DNA of 64,000 nt from Microthyrium microscopicum. Lineage: Eukaryota; Ascomycota; Dothideomycetes; Microthyriales; Microthyriaceae. Location: contig MU004243.1 in assembly GCA_010405405.1 (NCBI GenBank), positions 987,340 through 1,051,339 of the forward strand, in the 5' to 3' direction. Position 1 is the stretch's first letter, and the number at the start of each line of letters is the position of its first letter. Positions 45,015 to 54,689 of the stretch are shown here, one piece after another. The notes beneath the pieces are model-generated. The model was not told where the DNA came from. It was given only the letters and a program-made list of their open reading frames with translations, and searched no databases. A program made the translations under genes and the position numbers.

Positions 45015-46614
45015 TATCGTAATCTGAACGCAGCGGGTAATTTCATAGATTATCTCAATTATGTTTGACTGTTAAGGAGGAAGGCTTACGATGTTAAGTA
45101 CCCACCTGTCCAAGGAGTGGGAATAGGGGCTATAAAAGGGGGTGCCAAGTTTTTATATCTCTACCGCGCGCTCTGGCTGTTGCACAAGTTCTATTTTGAA
45201 AGACACTTTTGATAATATTCTTATGAGACTTATTACTCAACTTGTAGGTGCCGTCTATTTTTTCAAGAAATATATCACAGTATGTGGCATATAGGCGCAT
45301 GAAGAGAATATCAAAGGATACCATTTCGCCATCACCGCTGTTCTCCGGAATACCGTACAGACGTGAGAGACCTCGGCCGGCAAAGCAGCAACCAGCAACT
45401 TTGTCTTATTTCATTTTTTTGAGCATATTTCCCCATCATTTGCATTTCATATGTCCAAGAGCCGAACGTCAACTTGTAAAACTAATCCTTTATTGCTTTT
45501 CTGCATTTTGAAACATCAACATCCATCCCTACGGGCTCACGGAGTACCTGGTGCAGATCTAGTGATCTTCAAGGGATTCTTACAAGTAACGCCGAAAATG
45601 TTCGCTTACTTCCTTACTCGGTCTTACTTGCTGGGTCATTTTTTATCCTCTCTCGTATCAGTTCACAAGTTCACATTAGTTGAGTTGGAGGATGATCATG
45701 CAGTCATTGCACTGTCTCGGTAAGGGAAAGAATTGGCGAAGAATTCAAGAACCTTTTGAGTCTCGATAATGCAATCTTGCGGCCATTGAGCCGCATCCAA
45801 CCCACTGCCAAATAAAAACCTTCTAGAAGGCGACTATCGGTCCTGCCGCCAGCATTGACTTTGTAGATTCAATCATTCACTTGAGATCAAAGTCGATTGT
45901 CCACACATGACCATGTTCGGAATATTAAATCGATCTGGTCGCAAACCAATCACCCCCGTTCGCTTAAGTTTGCCAGCAGTGCTCCTACGTCAGATAGTCA
46001 GATCAAGATGAAGCATTTCACAAGCCAGCGAATAACGTCACAACCGACCAACATGCTGGAATGCCCACGATTCTGCTTGTCAGCCTCGCCAATCAATCCA
46101 CATGGAAGTAAGCGATCCTCGCTAACGGCCACGATATGATTGGCACCGTTATGGCCCACGCTACCAACTAACACCCAGTTGCACGTTATTCACTGCACCA
46201 CCAACTAAGCAATGCACCCAAAAGTTTGTACGATCAGCGCCCCGCAATGATCAATCATGGTAAAGGCTGCTTTTGCAATTTTGGCATCTGGCGCATGCAC
46301 CTTACCGCCTGGGGTTTGCGCGAGTAGTAACTCTTCTTAAACCAAACGTAGGTACATAGTAGAAAGAGAAGTGTCGTAGCGGTGGCCAATATTCACCCCA
46401 TACCCTTTGGTACTAAATATTCAATACATCTTCGGTCCCACTGTCCCAGCGCTGAGGTTTCTGGAATCTGTTGTTCAATAATGCTTCCGACTATTCTTCC
46501 CCCTTCCCAAAAGTCCCTTTATTACCCTCGTTGATGCCTTCTCATGATCACGTTGCACGGCTGATCGTCCAACCCTACTGTTGAATGACGTCGTGGCGGC
46601 TGCGGCATTAAGTA

Positions 46615-48284
46615 ATGACCATGCAGTCAAGTCTCGATAAAATAAACCCGTTTTCCCACTCCGGTGGAAGACGAGTAGGTCCTGCGGAACAGGATATATT
46701 ACCTTTGCCTATATCACCTATATCCCCTACATCTTCTACGCTACAAAGTCGCAGAAGTAAATTTCTGGAAGAAGGCATTATGGATGAAGAAAAAGTAAAT
46801 CTGCGATCTGGTCCTGATTCGGCGACGCGGGATTCTGTTGCGCCAGGAAAAGACAAGGAATTTGAGAAAGAAGAACAGGGTGAATTACCATGGTATAAAC
46901 AGCGGAAACTTAGCAGCGCAAAGAACGATCCATTTGGAGACGAAGAGGATGCAGACGTCAAATATAAATCCATGGAGTGGTGGCAGGCTGCGATGAGTAT
47001 GAGCATCCGGCGCATACGGGATTCCAAGCTAACAACGAGTAGTTATGATCGCAGAGACTGTATCACTCGGCATATTAAGTCTTCCATCGGTATTAGAAAC
47101 AATTGGAATGGCACCTGGAGTCATTCTAATAGCTGGATTGGGCATACTCGCAACATACACCGGCTACGTCTTCTGGCAATTCAAAATGGCCTATCCACAC
47201 GTAAGTCCATCATCAACCTCCACCGCATACTCCCAATTGACTAACAAAATACCAGGTTCATAATATGGCCGACGCAGGCGAAGTTCTCTGCGGTCGCATC
47301 GGTCGCGAAATAGGCGGTGCCGCGCAAACAATCTTCCTCATCTTCAGCATGGCCAGCCATATCCTAACCTTCACCATCGCCTTCAATGCCATGACCGGGC
47401 ACGCAACCTGCACCATTGTCTGGGGTGTAATCGGCGTAATCGTCTTCTTCCTTCTCACCCTCCCCCGGACGCTCAAAAAAGTCTCATATCTCTCCATCGT
47501 CTCCTTCATGTCCATCACCGGCTCCATCCTAATCACCATGATCGGCGTCGGCGTCTCAAAACCCAACCCACACCCCGTCGCAGTCAACCACGTCTCGTTC
47601 GCAAAAGCCTTCCTCGCAGTAACAAACATCATCTTCGCCTACGCCGGACATGTCGCCTTCTTCAGCTTTATCTCTGAACTTAAAGATCCCCGAGATTTCC
47701 CAAAAGGCCTCTTCTTACTGCAAATCACCGACACACTCCTCTATATCATCGTCGCAGTCGTCGTATACCGGTACGCCGGACCTTCCGTAAAATCGCCCGC
47801 AATTGGCAGCGCAAGTCCAATAGTTATGAAAGTCGCCTACGGAATCGCCCTCCCCACCATCTTAATCGCCGGCGTCATCTACGCACACGTGGCAGCGAAA
47901 TACGTCTACGTGCGGTTGTTTCGCGGCACAAAACATATGCAGAAAAAGACATTCCTTGCGGTCGGCAGCTGGGTGGCCATCACATTGACGTTCTGGATAA
48001 TTGCGTTCGTAATAGCAGAGTCGATACCAGACTTTAATGATTTACTCGCGCTTATTAGCAGTGTATTTGCAAGCTGGTTTACATATGGACTCGGAGGTGT
48101 ATTTTGGCTATATATGAATAAGGGAATGTATGGCAAGAAGTGGTATCTGACCCTACTTAACGTGGGTCTTGTAATAATGGGAGCGGCGATCATGGGGCTG
48201 GGGCTGTATGCTTCTGGGACGGCTATCAAGGAGGGTGGCGGCGCGAGTTGGAGTTGTAAAGATAATTCCGTGGGAACTGGGTAG
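46615..48284 (+). CDS. Neutral amino-acid permease (AAAP family, MTR-type)
   Basis: Three exons (46615-46996, 47043-47200, 47256-48284) give 522 residues. A cytosolic N-terminus of about 120 residues precedes the first span, MIAETVSLGILSLPSVLETI, the diagnostic start of MTR-type transporters. About ten further hydrophobic spans follow (VILIAGLGILATYTGYVFWQ, FLLTLPRTLKKVSYLSIVSF, FAYAGHVAFFSFISELKDPR, VFWLYMNKGMYGKKWYL). The family moves neutral aliphatic and aromatic amino acids with protons across the plasma membrane. Substrate preference cannot be told. Confidence 0.88.
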
Positions 48285-48890
48285 TCTAATGTGTAATGAC
48301 TTGTTGGATTATTTTGATTACACCATGCGTGGTGTTACTGGCCGATTGTTGCGGGTTTGTCTGGAGGTTTGGATTTTCGGCGCAATGTTTATACCCCTGA
48401 ACCCCTATTGTGTTTTGTCAAAACAAATTTTATTATAATTGAGATACATGACTTTTTTGACATGTTTGTTTTTTGGTCTATAACGCACACGTGTGCAAGC
48501 TTGACAGAGCATATAATTGCCAAAGTTGAGCTCGAAGTAGCTATTATCATGTAATTGCGGCTGTTAATGACACGGTAAGACTTGAACGCGGGAGACTAGT
48601 GTCATGGGATCTGTTATTTTCGCAAAGGTAACATGCGAGGAACTGCAATGAGTTCTAACTCCCTCTCGGGCAACTGTTCGTGAGATGGTTCTACCCGTTA
48701 GTGAGCAGAAATAGCGCTCTAGGGAACTGGTCAGAAATGCTCTTGTATTACAAGCTAGTATGTCTGTCTTTCCTAAACACTACATAGTGTAACGACAGAA
48801 TTTGGTAGTAGTACCTGGAGACTACTTCACTAGAAACTTTACATACCAGGTGGACAGTGTGTAAGCAGACGTCCATGTCTGGTAGATTTA

Positions 48891-48956
48891 GGGCATTGTT
48901 AGCCGGCGCCAGAATATTTATTAACCGGCGCCAGAATATTCGTTAACCGGCGCCAG
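48891..48956 (+). repeat. MULE left inverted repeat (three 22-bp units)
   Basis: Three direct 22-bp units ending GGCGCCAG, matching 49544-49609 in inverted orientation at about 60 of 66 positions. Confidence 0.8.
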
Positions 48957-49543
48957 GAATATATGGCGCTCTAGGCTATGCCTAAATAGGAAATAAATAT
49001 AGAAATCTTGGTGTTGGTCTACTAAATTAAAAGCAGGTTCAAAGAAAGTGCAAAATATCAAAGCTTTTACTACGGACAAAGCCTGCGGGACCAGTTCAGC
49101 AGATTATCTCCTACGACAGCGATTTTACACCCAAAACACGCCTCTGGAAAGATCTATCTCTTCCGCATCCCATTACCCGTTTTGTGTCCTCCCGCAGCCA
49201 TTTCATATCCTATCTCGACCCCAGTTTTGGTGTTTTTATGTTCTCCAACCCGCGGGTCTGAAGGGAGGCTATTTCTACGACTTCTTTACATCTTTTAGCT
49301 CTAATAGTGCCCTGTTCTTAGAACCCGTTTTGTAGTTGGCGAAAATGTAGTTGTTATGGGTTAATGGTAGGGACTGTAAGACTCAAAGACTTGAAGATAA
49401 CGTAGTGAGGTAAGGCTTAGCTAACTAACGCTAGTGGGTTAATCTTGATGATCTTACTATATTCGGCTAGATTATATGGTTAAGGCTAGCCGCTATACCT
49501 GTTATAGCCTAAAGCGCCACAATATTACGCATACGGTATAGCT

Positions 49544-49609
49544 CTGGCGCCGGTTAACGAATATTCTGGCGCTGGCTAACAAAAATCCTGGCGCTGGCTA
49601 ACAATGCCC
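49544..49609 (-). repeat. MULE right inverted repeat (three 22-bp units)
   Basis: Inverted counterpart of 48891-48956. Confidence 0.8.
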
Positions 49610-49894
49610 GTAGATTTACTCTACACGATTTAGTCCCGTGCTATAGATGTATGTCTCCTTCGTGCCAGAAATGTTTTACCTTACACAAGCACTGTGCAAG
49701 GTGTTCGAGCCGATAGTTCATACCATGTAAGACTTCGTCAAGGTGAGATGACGAAATGCTAAACCCCCGATTTGAAAGATAGATTAGGCATAAGATGGTT
49801 TAGCTTCCTTGAAATTGCAATGAAAAGCTCTTCCAATATTCATCTATCTCCCATACATCGCCATAGTGGGCGACTTGAGACGCGATTCATTACC

Positions 49895-52413
49895 ATGAAG
49901 TCTTTAACTTTCCTCGCATTCCACGTCATGCTCTTGGCCGCAGTTCAGGCTAATCCAGTGCCGGAGCCTATCCAGGAAGGAGACCCTAGCGTTGAGGTAT
50001 GTAAACTGTTCATGAGTTTTTCTCTTCACACAATACACCAATCTGGATATCACAGCACTGGGCTGTTTTTGGGTGTGGCTGTATGCTGTCTGTACTCTTC
50101 AAGTGTCTTTCTGGATCTTACACTCATAGCATTACCAGTACACTTTCCGACTTGCGGCTAACATTCAGTAGGCTGCTACCGAATGCAATGGTATGTCAAA
50201 ATTCGATGATGTAGACTCGTTCCGGGTCATTGACAGCAAGAATTAGGCGTTAAGTGTGGCCTCTTTGCCAAGGAGTCGTTCTGCTGTCCCGGTGCCATAT
50301 GCTCCAACAACTGGTACGGAACATGCGCCGTAAGTCGTTTCAGTCAGTGGTTGTTGTGCTATTATCACTTATGCATCTTCTAGACTTTAACGAAGAGGAC
50401 CAATAGCCTTGGAACTACCGACTGGATCAATAAAGATCCTTGGTGGTTTTGGTCTCATGGGACCCAGATCTCGGTATGTTGTCCTTGAAGATTGTTTCTA
50501 TCGATTGTCGTTGATAGAGTTGACCCGTATACAGAAACCACAAGACAAGGGGATCGAAGCAGATCACATCGATGGCGAGGGAAAAAGCAAGGTTGCTCGA
50601 GCTGAAATCCTTGAAGACAAGGTCCGTACTCTGCCGCTCTCTCGAGTTTCCATGCATCAAGTTATGTAGATACAAATCTAACCTTCTAATAGGCTCCAGC
50701 TTGTAATGCGCTTTGTTAGTGGAACCCAATCCAAATATCATTTGATGCTGACAAATATAGGGACTCCATGTAGACGTGACGCCGAGTGCTGTCAAAACCT
50801 CTTGTGCCGTACTGCCCCTAAAGGTTGGAGCTCGCCTGGAATCTGTGTTATTGATCACAATTTGATTCCCCCTGATGATTCGGATGAGTCATTCACTCGA
50901 GAGTCGAATCAGGAAACTCAAAACACTCACGATAAAGTGACTCGATCTGAGTTTACTAGTATCAAGGTACGCACTCCACTCCTATTCACATCTCTATCCG
51001 CATAGGCCGTTACTAACATCTGCTAGGCTCCAACTTGCCTCGGACTATGTTTGTTGATACTGGAAGGACTTGTCAACAAATGACTGACAATCCCAGATGA
51101 TGTATGCTATCAGACGGCAGGAGCCGAAGATTGCTGTGCACCTCTCAGCTGTGGTTATTCACGTGGAGCTACGTCAGGAATATGCAGAGATCCGTTCGCA
51201 AGACGCGGCGTTCGTTTGAGTGAAAAGGACGAAAGAGATTTCGAAGTCCTTGACGCCGAAGTGACTCGAGCTGAATCACCTCAAGTGGAGGAGGTGAGTG
51301 CTCCCGCCCTGCATTGATTGATCTTGCAGTCAATTGTTTACTCCGAGTCTAACAGCAGTAGGATCCCAACTGTGTCAGAGAAGGTTGGTAAACGCGGAAA
51401 AGAACACAAGTACGGAGGCTGATGAAAGTAGGAGGACCGTGCAAGACCTATGAGTGCTGTAATACACTGACCTGTGACACATCCAGAGGTCCTATTGGAA
51501 CTTGTGGATTCAACTTTCCGAAAGAGCGCACACCAATCGTGGACTCCGCAACTTCAAAAGTGGAAGAAAGCTACAAAGGGAATGGAGATGCTCTAGATCG
51601 AGCCCCTGGGGTGAAGGTACGAACTCATGCATTACTTGAGTCACTTGGGAATACTTTCAGAGGTTTATACATAAAGATCTGACGTTGACTAGAGTCCAAG
51701 CTGCTCAGGACTAGGTTATTAGACCTAAATATGGATATACGTTGTCACTTACTCACGAGCTATAGGAGCCGCATGTAGCGGAAGCGATTGCTGTGAAGGC
51801 CTTATATGTTCCACCACAGTGCAAACACTTGATGACTTTGCCGGCCCTATAGGAATCTGCAGGTTCTTTGCTAAGAGCTTTGGAGGAAGTGTACAAGCTT
51901 CAATCGAAAAAGTCGCACCGGATTCAAACGACAACATCGACGCTGCTAGCACCAAGATAACCCAAAAGCCGGTACGCATGGTGCTATCATCCTGAAAGTG
52001 CTACGTCGGTAGTTTCCCACGCTTACATTTCTAACCTATCATTCCCAGGAAAAACGAGGAATAATCAAGGGACTTATGCTTCACAATGAAAATGAGATTT
52101 CCAAAGACACCAAAGACGAAACAATTCAGGCTATTATCCCTGAAATCCCCAGAGCTGAAGTAAGTTCTCTCCGTATTATGTCTAGTAGTCAAATCTAACA
52201 TCATTCAGGCTCAGACCTGTGCCGGCGTCGGTTCGTAGACCTTCATATGAGATAGTTTCCCATAGACTTACGATTTCAGGGGTCGTTTGTCGTCAGGGCG
52301 ATTGCTGTAAGTTTTTAACTTGTTTCATAACTGACAGTTCAAGTCAAATCGGAGTGTGCGCTTTTCTAGAGGAGGATGAAGAAGCTGTCGTCAAAGTTCT
52401 CGCTGCCTCTTAG
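49895..52413 (+). CDS. Secreted six-module cystine-knot-like repeat protein
   Basis: Sixteen exons close in frame to 510 residues: 49895-49996, 50172-50190, 50247-50329, 50384-50473, 50535-50621, 50693-50714, 50761-50966, 51027-51048, 51097-51293, 51362-51383, 51429-51616, 51693-51714, 51766-51971, 52049-52159, 52209-52230, 52280-52413. The signal peptide is MKSLTFLAFHVMLLAAVQA, followed by NPVPEP. Six modules share C-x4/7-C-x4/8-CC-x4-C-x7/16-C, the inhibitor-cystine-knot order. Examples are CCPGAIC, CCQNLLC, CCAPLSC, CCNTLTC, CCEGLIC and CCKFLTC, each closed by G-x-C. Acidic, lysine-rich linkers separate them, with dibasic sites (TKR, ARR, EKR) that a Kex2 protease might cut. Each Cys1 sits on its own 19-22-nt exon. 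No family is recognised; extracellular, effector-like or inhibitor roles are guesses. Confidence 0.75.
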
Positions 52414-52999
52414 TACGATATAATATGTTTAGCACTAGTTTGAGGAAAGCGATAACCAACTCAGCAATCCAGAAAGCACTTTATTCGTTGCTGTTTTCGT
52501 GGCCCACAGTGCATGTCTCTATTAAATTCATCTGGTTTCTTGACAACTTTTCAAGCTCGTCTAGTATCCATTCCTGTGGCATTCACTTTGAAGTATGGAT
52601 GGAGCGGCTTGCCTAAGTGATTGCTGAGACCCATGAGGCAGGTTTCCAATCACATCAATCTTGTATGGTTGTGTATCTACAATAGTTTGGTGATACCCGT
52701 TTATAAGCAGGCAGCACAGGGCAATAGTACACCGTCAGTGACTCCCCAGAAAGCAAATCGCTTGTGGCCTTAACCTTCAGTGCCGGTACATTGAAATGTT
52801 GTCGATATCCTCCAAGTCGAGATAGCTTGTCGTCGGTACAAGTTCAACGGAGAAAGAGATAATATGGTGCATCATATCGGGCAATATATTGTTATTGATG
52901 TCTGGATCGTTTCTCGCTATTGAACATTAGCCACTGCCTCTGTTTGGAACCTTGCAACCTGAAAGGCAGATTAAAGTATAGAGGTGTGCTCCCAGCTTG
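52414..52999. promoter_or_regulatory. Spacer within the repeat-protein cluster
   Basis: No further CC-x4-C module was found. Probably the 3' end of the six-module gene and the promoter of the next. Confidence 0.4.
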
Positions 53000-53392
53000 A
53001 TGGCAACGAGTACAGTGAAGTGTTTCCCGTTTATCTTCGTATCGGTCACTTTGCTCACCGCCATCCATTCCGATCCCGTTCCAACACGCTCCACAAGCGA
53101 AAATGCCGTTGATGTAACCGCTCATCTTGATGATATTCCTGTACTTTGGGTATGTTTCCTGGATTTCTTCGCGCTAGAAATTAGCACTTCTACTAGCCAC
53201 CACCTTGCAGTAAGTTATGTTTGGTCAAAGTCAACGAATTTCGCCCTCAGAAAGCTAACAGTAGCAGCGATCGGGGCGACGTGCTTCAAAGCTTTCCATC
53301 CGCCATGCTGTCCACAACTATTCTGCAATATGCACGGGCACAACGTGGGTTATAGAACTTGCGACTCTGATGGAGCTTCTGTGGGGCGATAA
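53000..53392 (+). CDS. Secreted single-module cystine-knot-like protein
   Basis: Three exons (53000-53149, 53197-53209, 53268-53392) give 95 residues. The signal peptide MATSTVKCFPFIFVSVTLLTAIHS is followed by DPVPTR, echoing NPVPEP in the upstream gene. A 13-nt exon encodes PPPC plus the first base of the next codon. The last exon supplies IGATCFKAFHPPCCPQLFC and GYRTC. Spacing is C-x5-C-x7-CC-x4-C-x11-C. The same phase-1 split after Cys1 ties it to its neighbours. Cleaved, the product would be about 70 residues. Function unknown. Confidence 0.68.
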   Translation: MATSTVKCFPFIFVSVTLLTAIHSDPVPTRSTSENAVDVTAHLDDIPVLWVCFLDFFALEISTSTSHHLAVSYVWSKSTNFALRKLTVAAIGATCFKAFHPPCCPQLFCNMHGHNVGYRTCDSDGASVGR

Positions 53393-53706
53393 CAATATGC
53401 AGAACACAAGGGAGCACAAACGGTAAATTCTATCAACAGATCCATAGAGAATCATAATATCAGTGTCCAATATTCATTACTATTGAGACCGATTCCATCA
53501 AGCCGGAATTTGTGCTCATCATTGGACAAACTTGTACGTCTATTTTGCGAGTGGACTGCTATACATAGAAAACGTGCTGAAGACACAACCAGATTTATCA
53601 GAAATGTCTCGGCCATATTCTTTGTGCTAAATGCACGTGGAGGCTTCATCTATTTGACCTATTCGTCTTTTATCAGTCAAGTCGGCCCTATATCCAAGCA
53701 ACCAAA
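53393..53706. other. Spacer within the repeat-protein cluster
   Basis: No additional module or splice-linked exon was found. Confidence 0.4.
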
Positions 53707-54416
53707 ATGCAGCCGTCAGTGTTTTTCTTGGTGATTACAACTGTGTTTACCGCCCACACATATGCCAATCCCTTTCCAGCAGCTTTTGCTGCTGGGGACG
53801 CAGTCGAAACAATCGCTCAGAGGACAGATCCTGTTAATCCTATTGTATGTTTTCCCATACAACCTAAGAACGCCTGATATCTAACACATCTATCGAGCAG
53901 TTAACAGAGTGTTGTCAGTACCACGTGAAATCAAGATAACCCATATCAAAGTTCTAACAGCAACAGCGGAGTATTGCAATCCCAATGCCGAGCCCATGTG
54001 CTGTCCAGGCTACTGGTGCTACCGTGTTCCGCAGAGCACGGCCAAAGTTGGATATTGTCTTTTAGGAAATGAACCCACTGTCGAGGACGTGGTCCACAAA
54101 GACGTTATACAAAACGACGTTGTTGACAATGGCGCCGTGAAGAGAGACGTCATTAAAACACCCATGCTGACAGATAAACCGGCTGTAATGTTTCCTATAG
54201 GTGCTACCGTTGCATAACTAAAATTCTTGACAGTAGCAATGTCTTGGCTGTTCGTCACATCTCATTTTATCATAAGCTACCCGAAGAAGTCTAACAATTG
54301 CAGCGCTACACCTTTGCGACCTTACGGCGGTTCCCGACTCTTGCTGCCCTGGCTGCTTTTGCTATCATAGCGGAGCTGGCGGTCCAACAATGGGATGCTG
54401 CTATGGTATGTGTTGA
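53707..54416 (+). CDS. Secreted two-module cystine-knot-like protein
   Basis: Five exons (53707-53844, 53901-53913, 53967-54184, 54237-54249, 54304-54416) give 164 residues. The signal peptide MQPSVFFLVITTVFTAHTYA precedes NPFPAA. Module 1 (LTECSEYC, MCCPGYWC, VGYC) is followed by a linker with near-repeats DVVHKDVIQNDVVDNGAVKR. A 52-bp intron with donor at 54185 then leads to a second 13-nt exon and module 2 (CDLTAVPDSCCPGCFC, TMGCCYGMC). If that intron is not removed, translation ends at 54217 with module 1 alone, a 133-residue form. The second module has two or three extra cysteines. Confidence 0.65.
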
Positions 54417-54689
54417 AATGTTAAGGATAATCCATAGGCCAACAACAGATCGTGGTTTGACGACGTCCTGTGCGCTTGAGTCGTTATGGAGGAGCCACGC
54501 CTAATATGGTGTGCGACAGTTTGTAGAAGATAGCAAGGTTGTTAGCATGCTCTGATGACACAAGAGATCAATGTTGGCGACATATTCACAAAACGGCGAG
54601 TTCGAGTTAGTTGTGATATTACAATGTCTAATGGTGCCTACTTTTCGCTACCGCAATGTACATCATACAGAACCTGGCGCTTTTGATTT
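54417..54689. other. Convergent 3' spacer
   Basis: Between the repeat-protein cluster and the CCT-eta gene; no coding signal. Confidence 0.4.

Larger units (their letters stand above)
43982..46614. other. Long intergenic region with one MITE
   Basis: No gene is supported in 2.6 kb apart from the small transposable element at 44789-45014. The rest holds the promoters of the MARVEL gene (leftward) and the permease (rightward). Confidence 0.5.
48891..49609. mobile_element. Non-autonomous Mutator-like (MULE) DNA transposon
   Basis: The 719-bp element has 66-bp terminal inverted repeats beginning GGGCATTGTTAGCC and identical 9-bp target duplications GTAGATTTA (48882-48890 and 49610-49618). Each inverted repeat is built of three 22-bp units sharing GTTAACCGGCGCCAG. 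The innermost unit is identical at both ends, and the outer two differ by six substitutions, mostly G/A. Long inverted repeats with a 9-bp duplication point to the Mutator superfamily. No transposase is encoded; a 95-residue frame inside (49048-49335) has no domain. Confidence 0.82.
48285..49894. other. Intergenic region occupied by a MULE-like element
   Basis: Apart from the element at 48891-49609 no gene is seen. The right part carries the promoter of the six-module secreted gene. Confidence 0.5.

Noticed and set aside
49048-49335. 95-residue frame inside the MULE-like element
   Set aside because: No transposase or other domain; likely a chance frame.
52414-52999. Search for another CC-x4-C module between cluster genes
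   Set aside because: No cysteine pattern with fitting acceptor and microexon was found.
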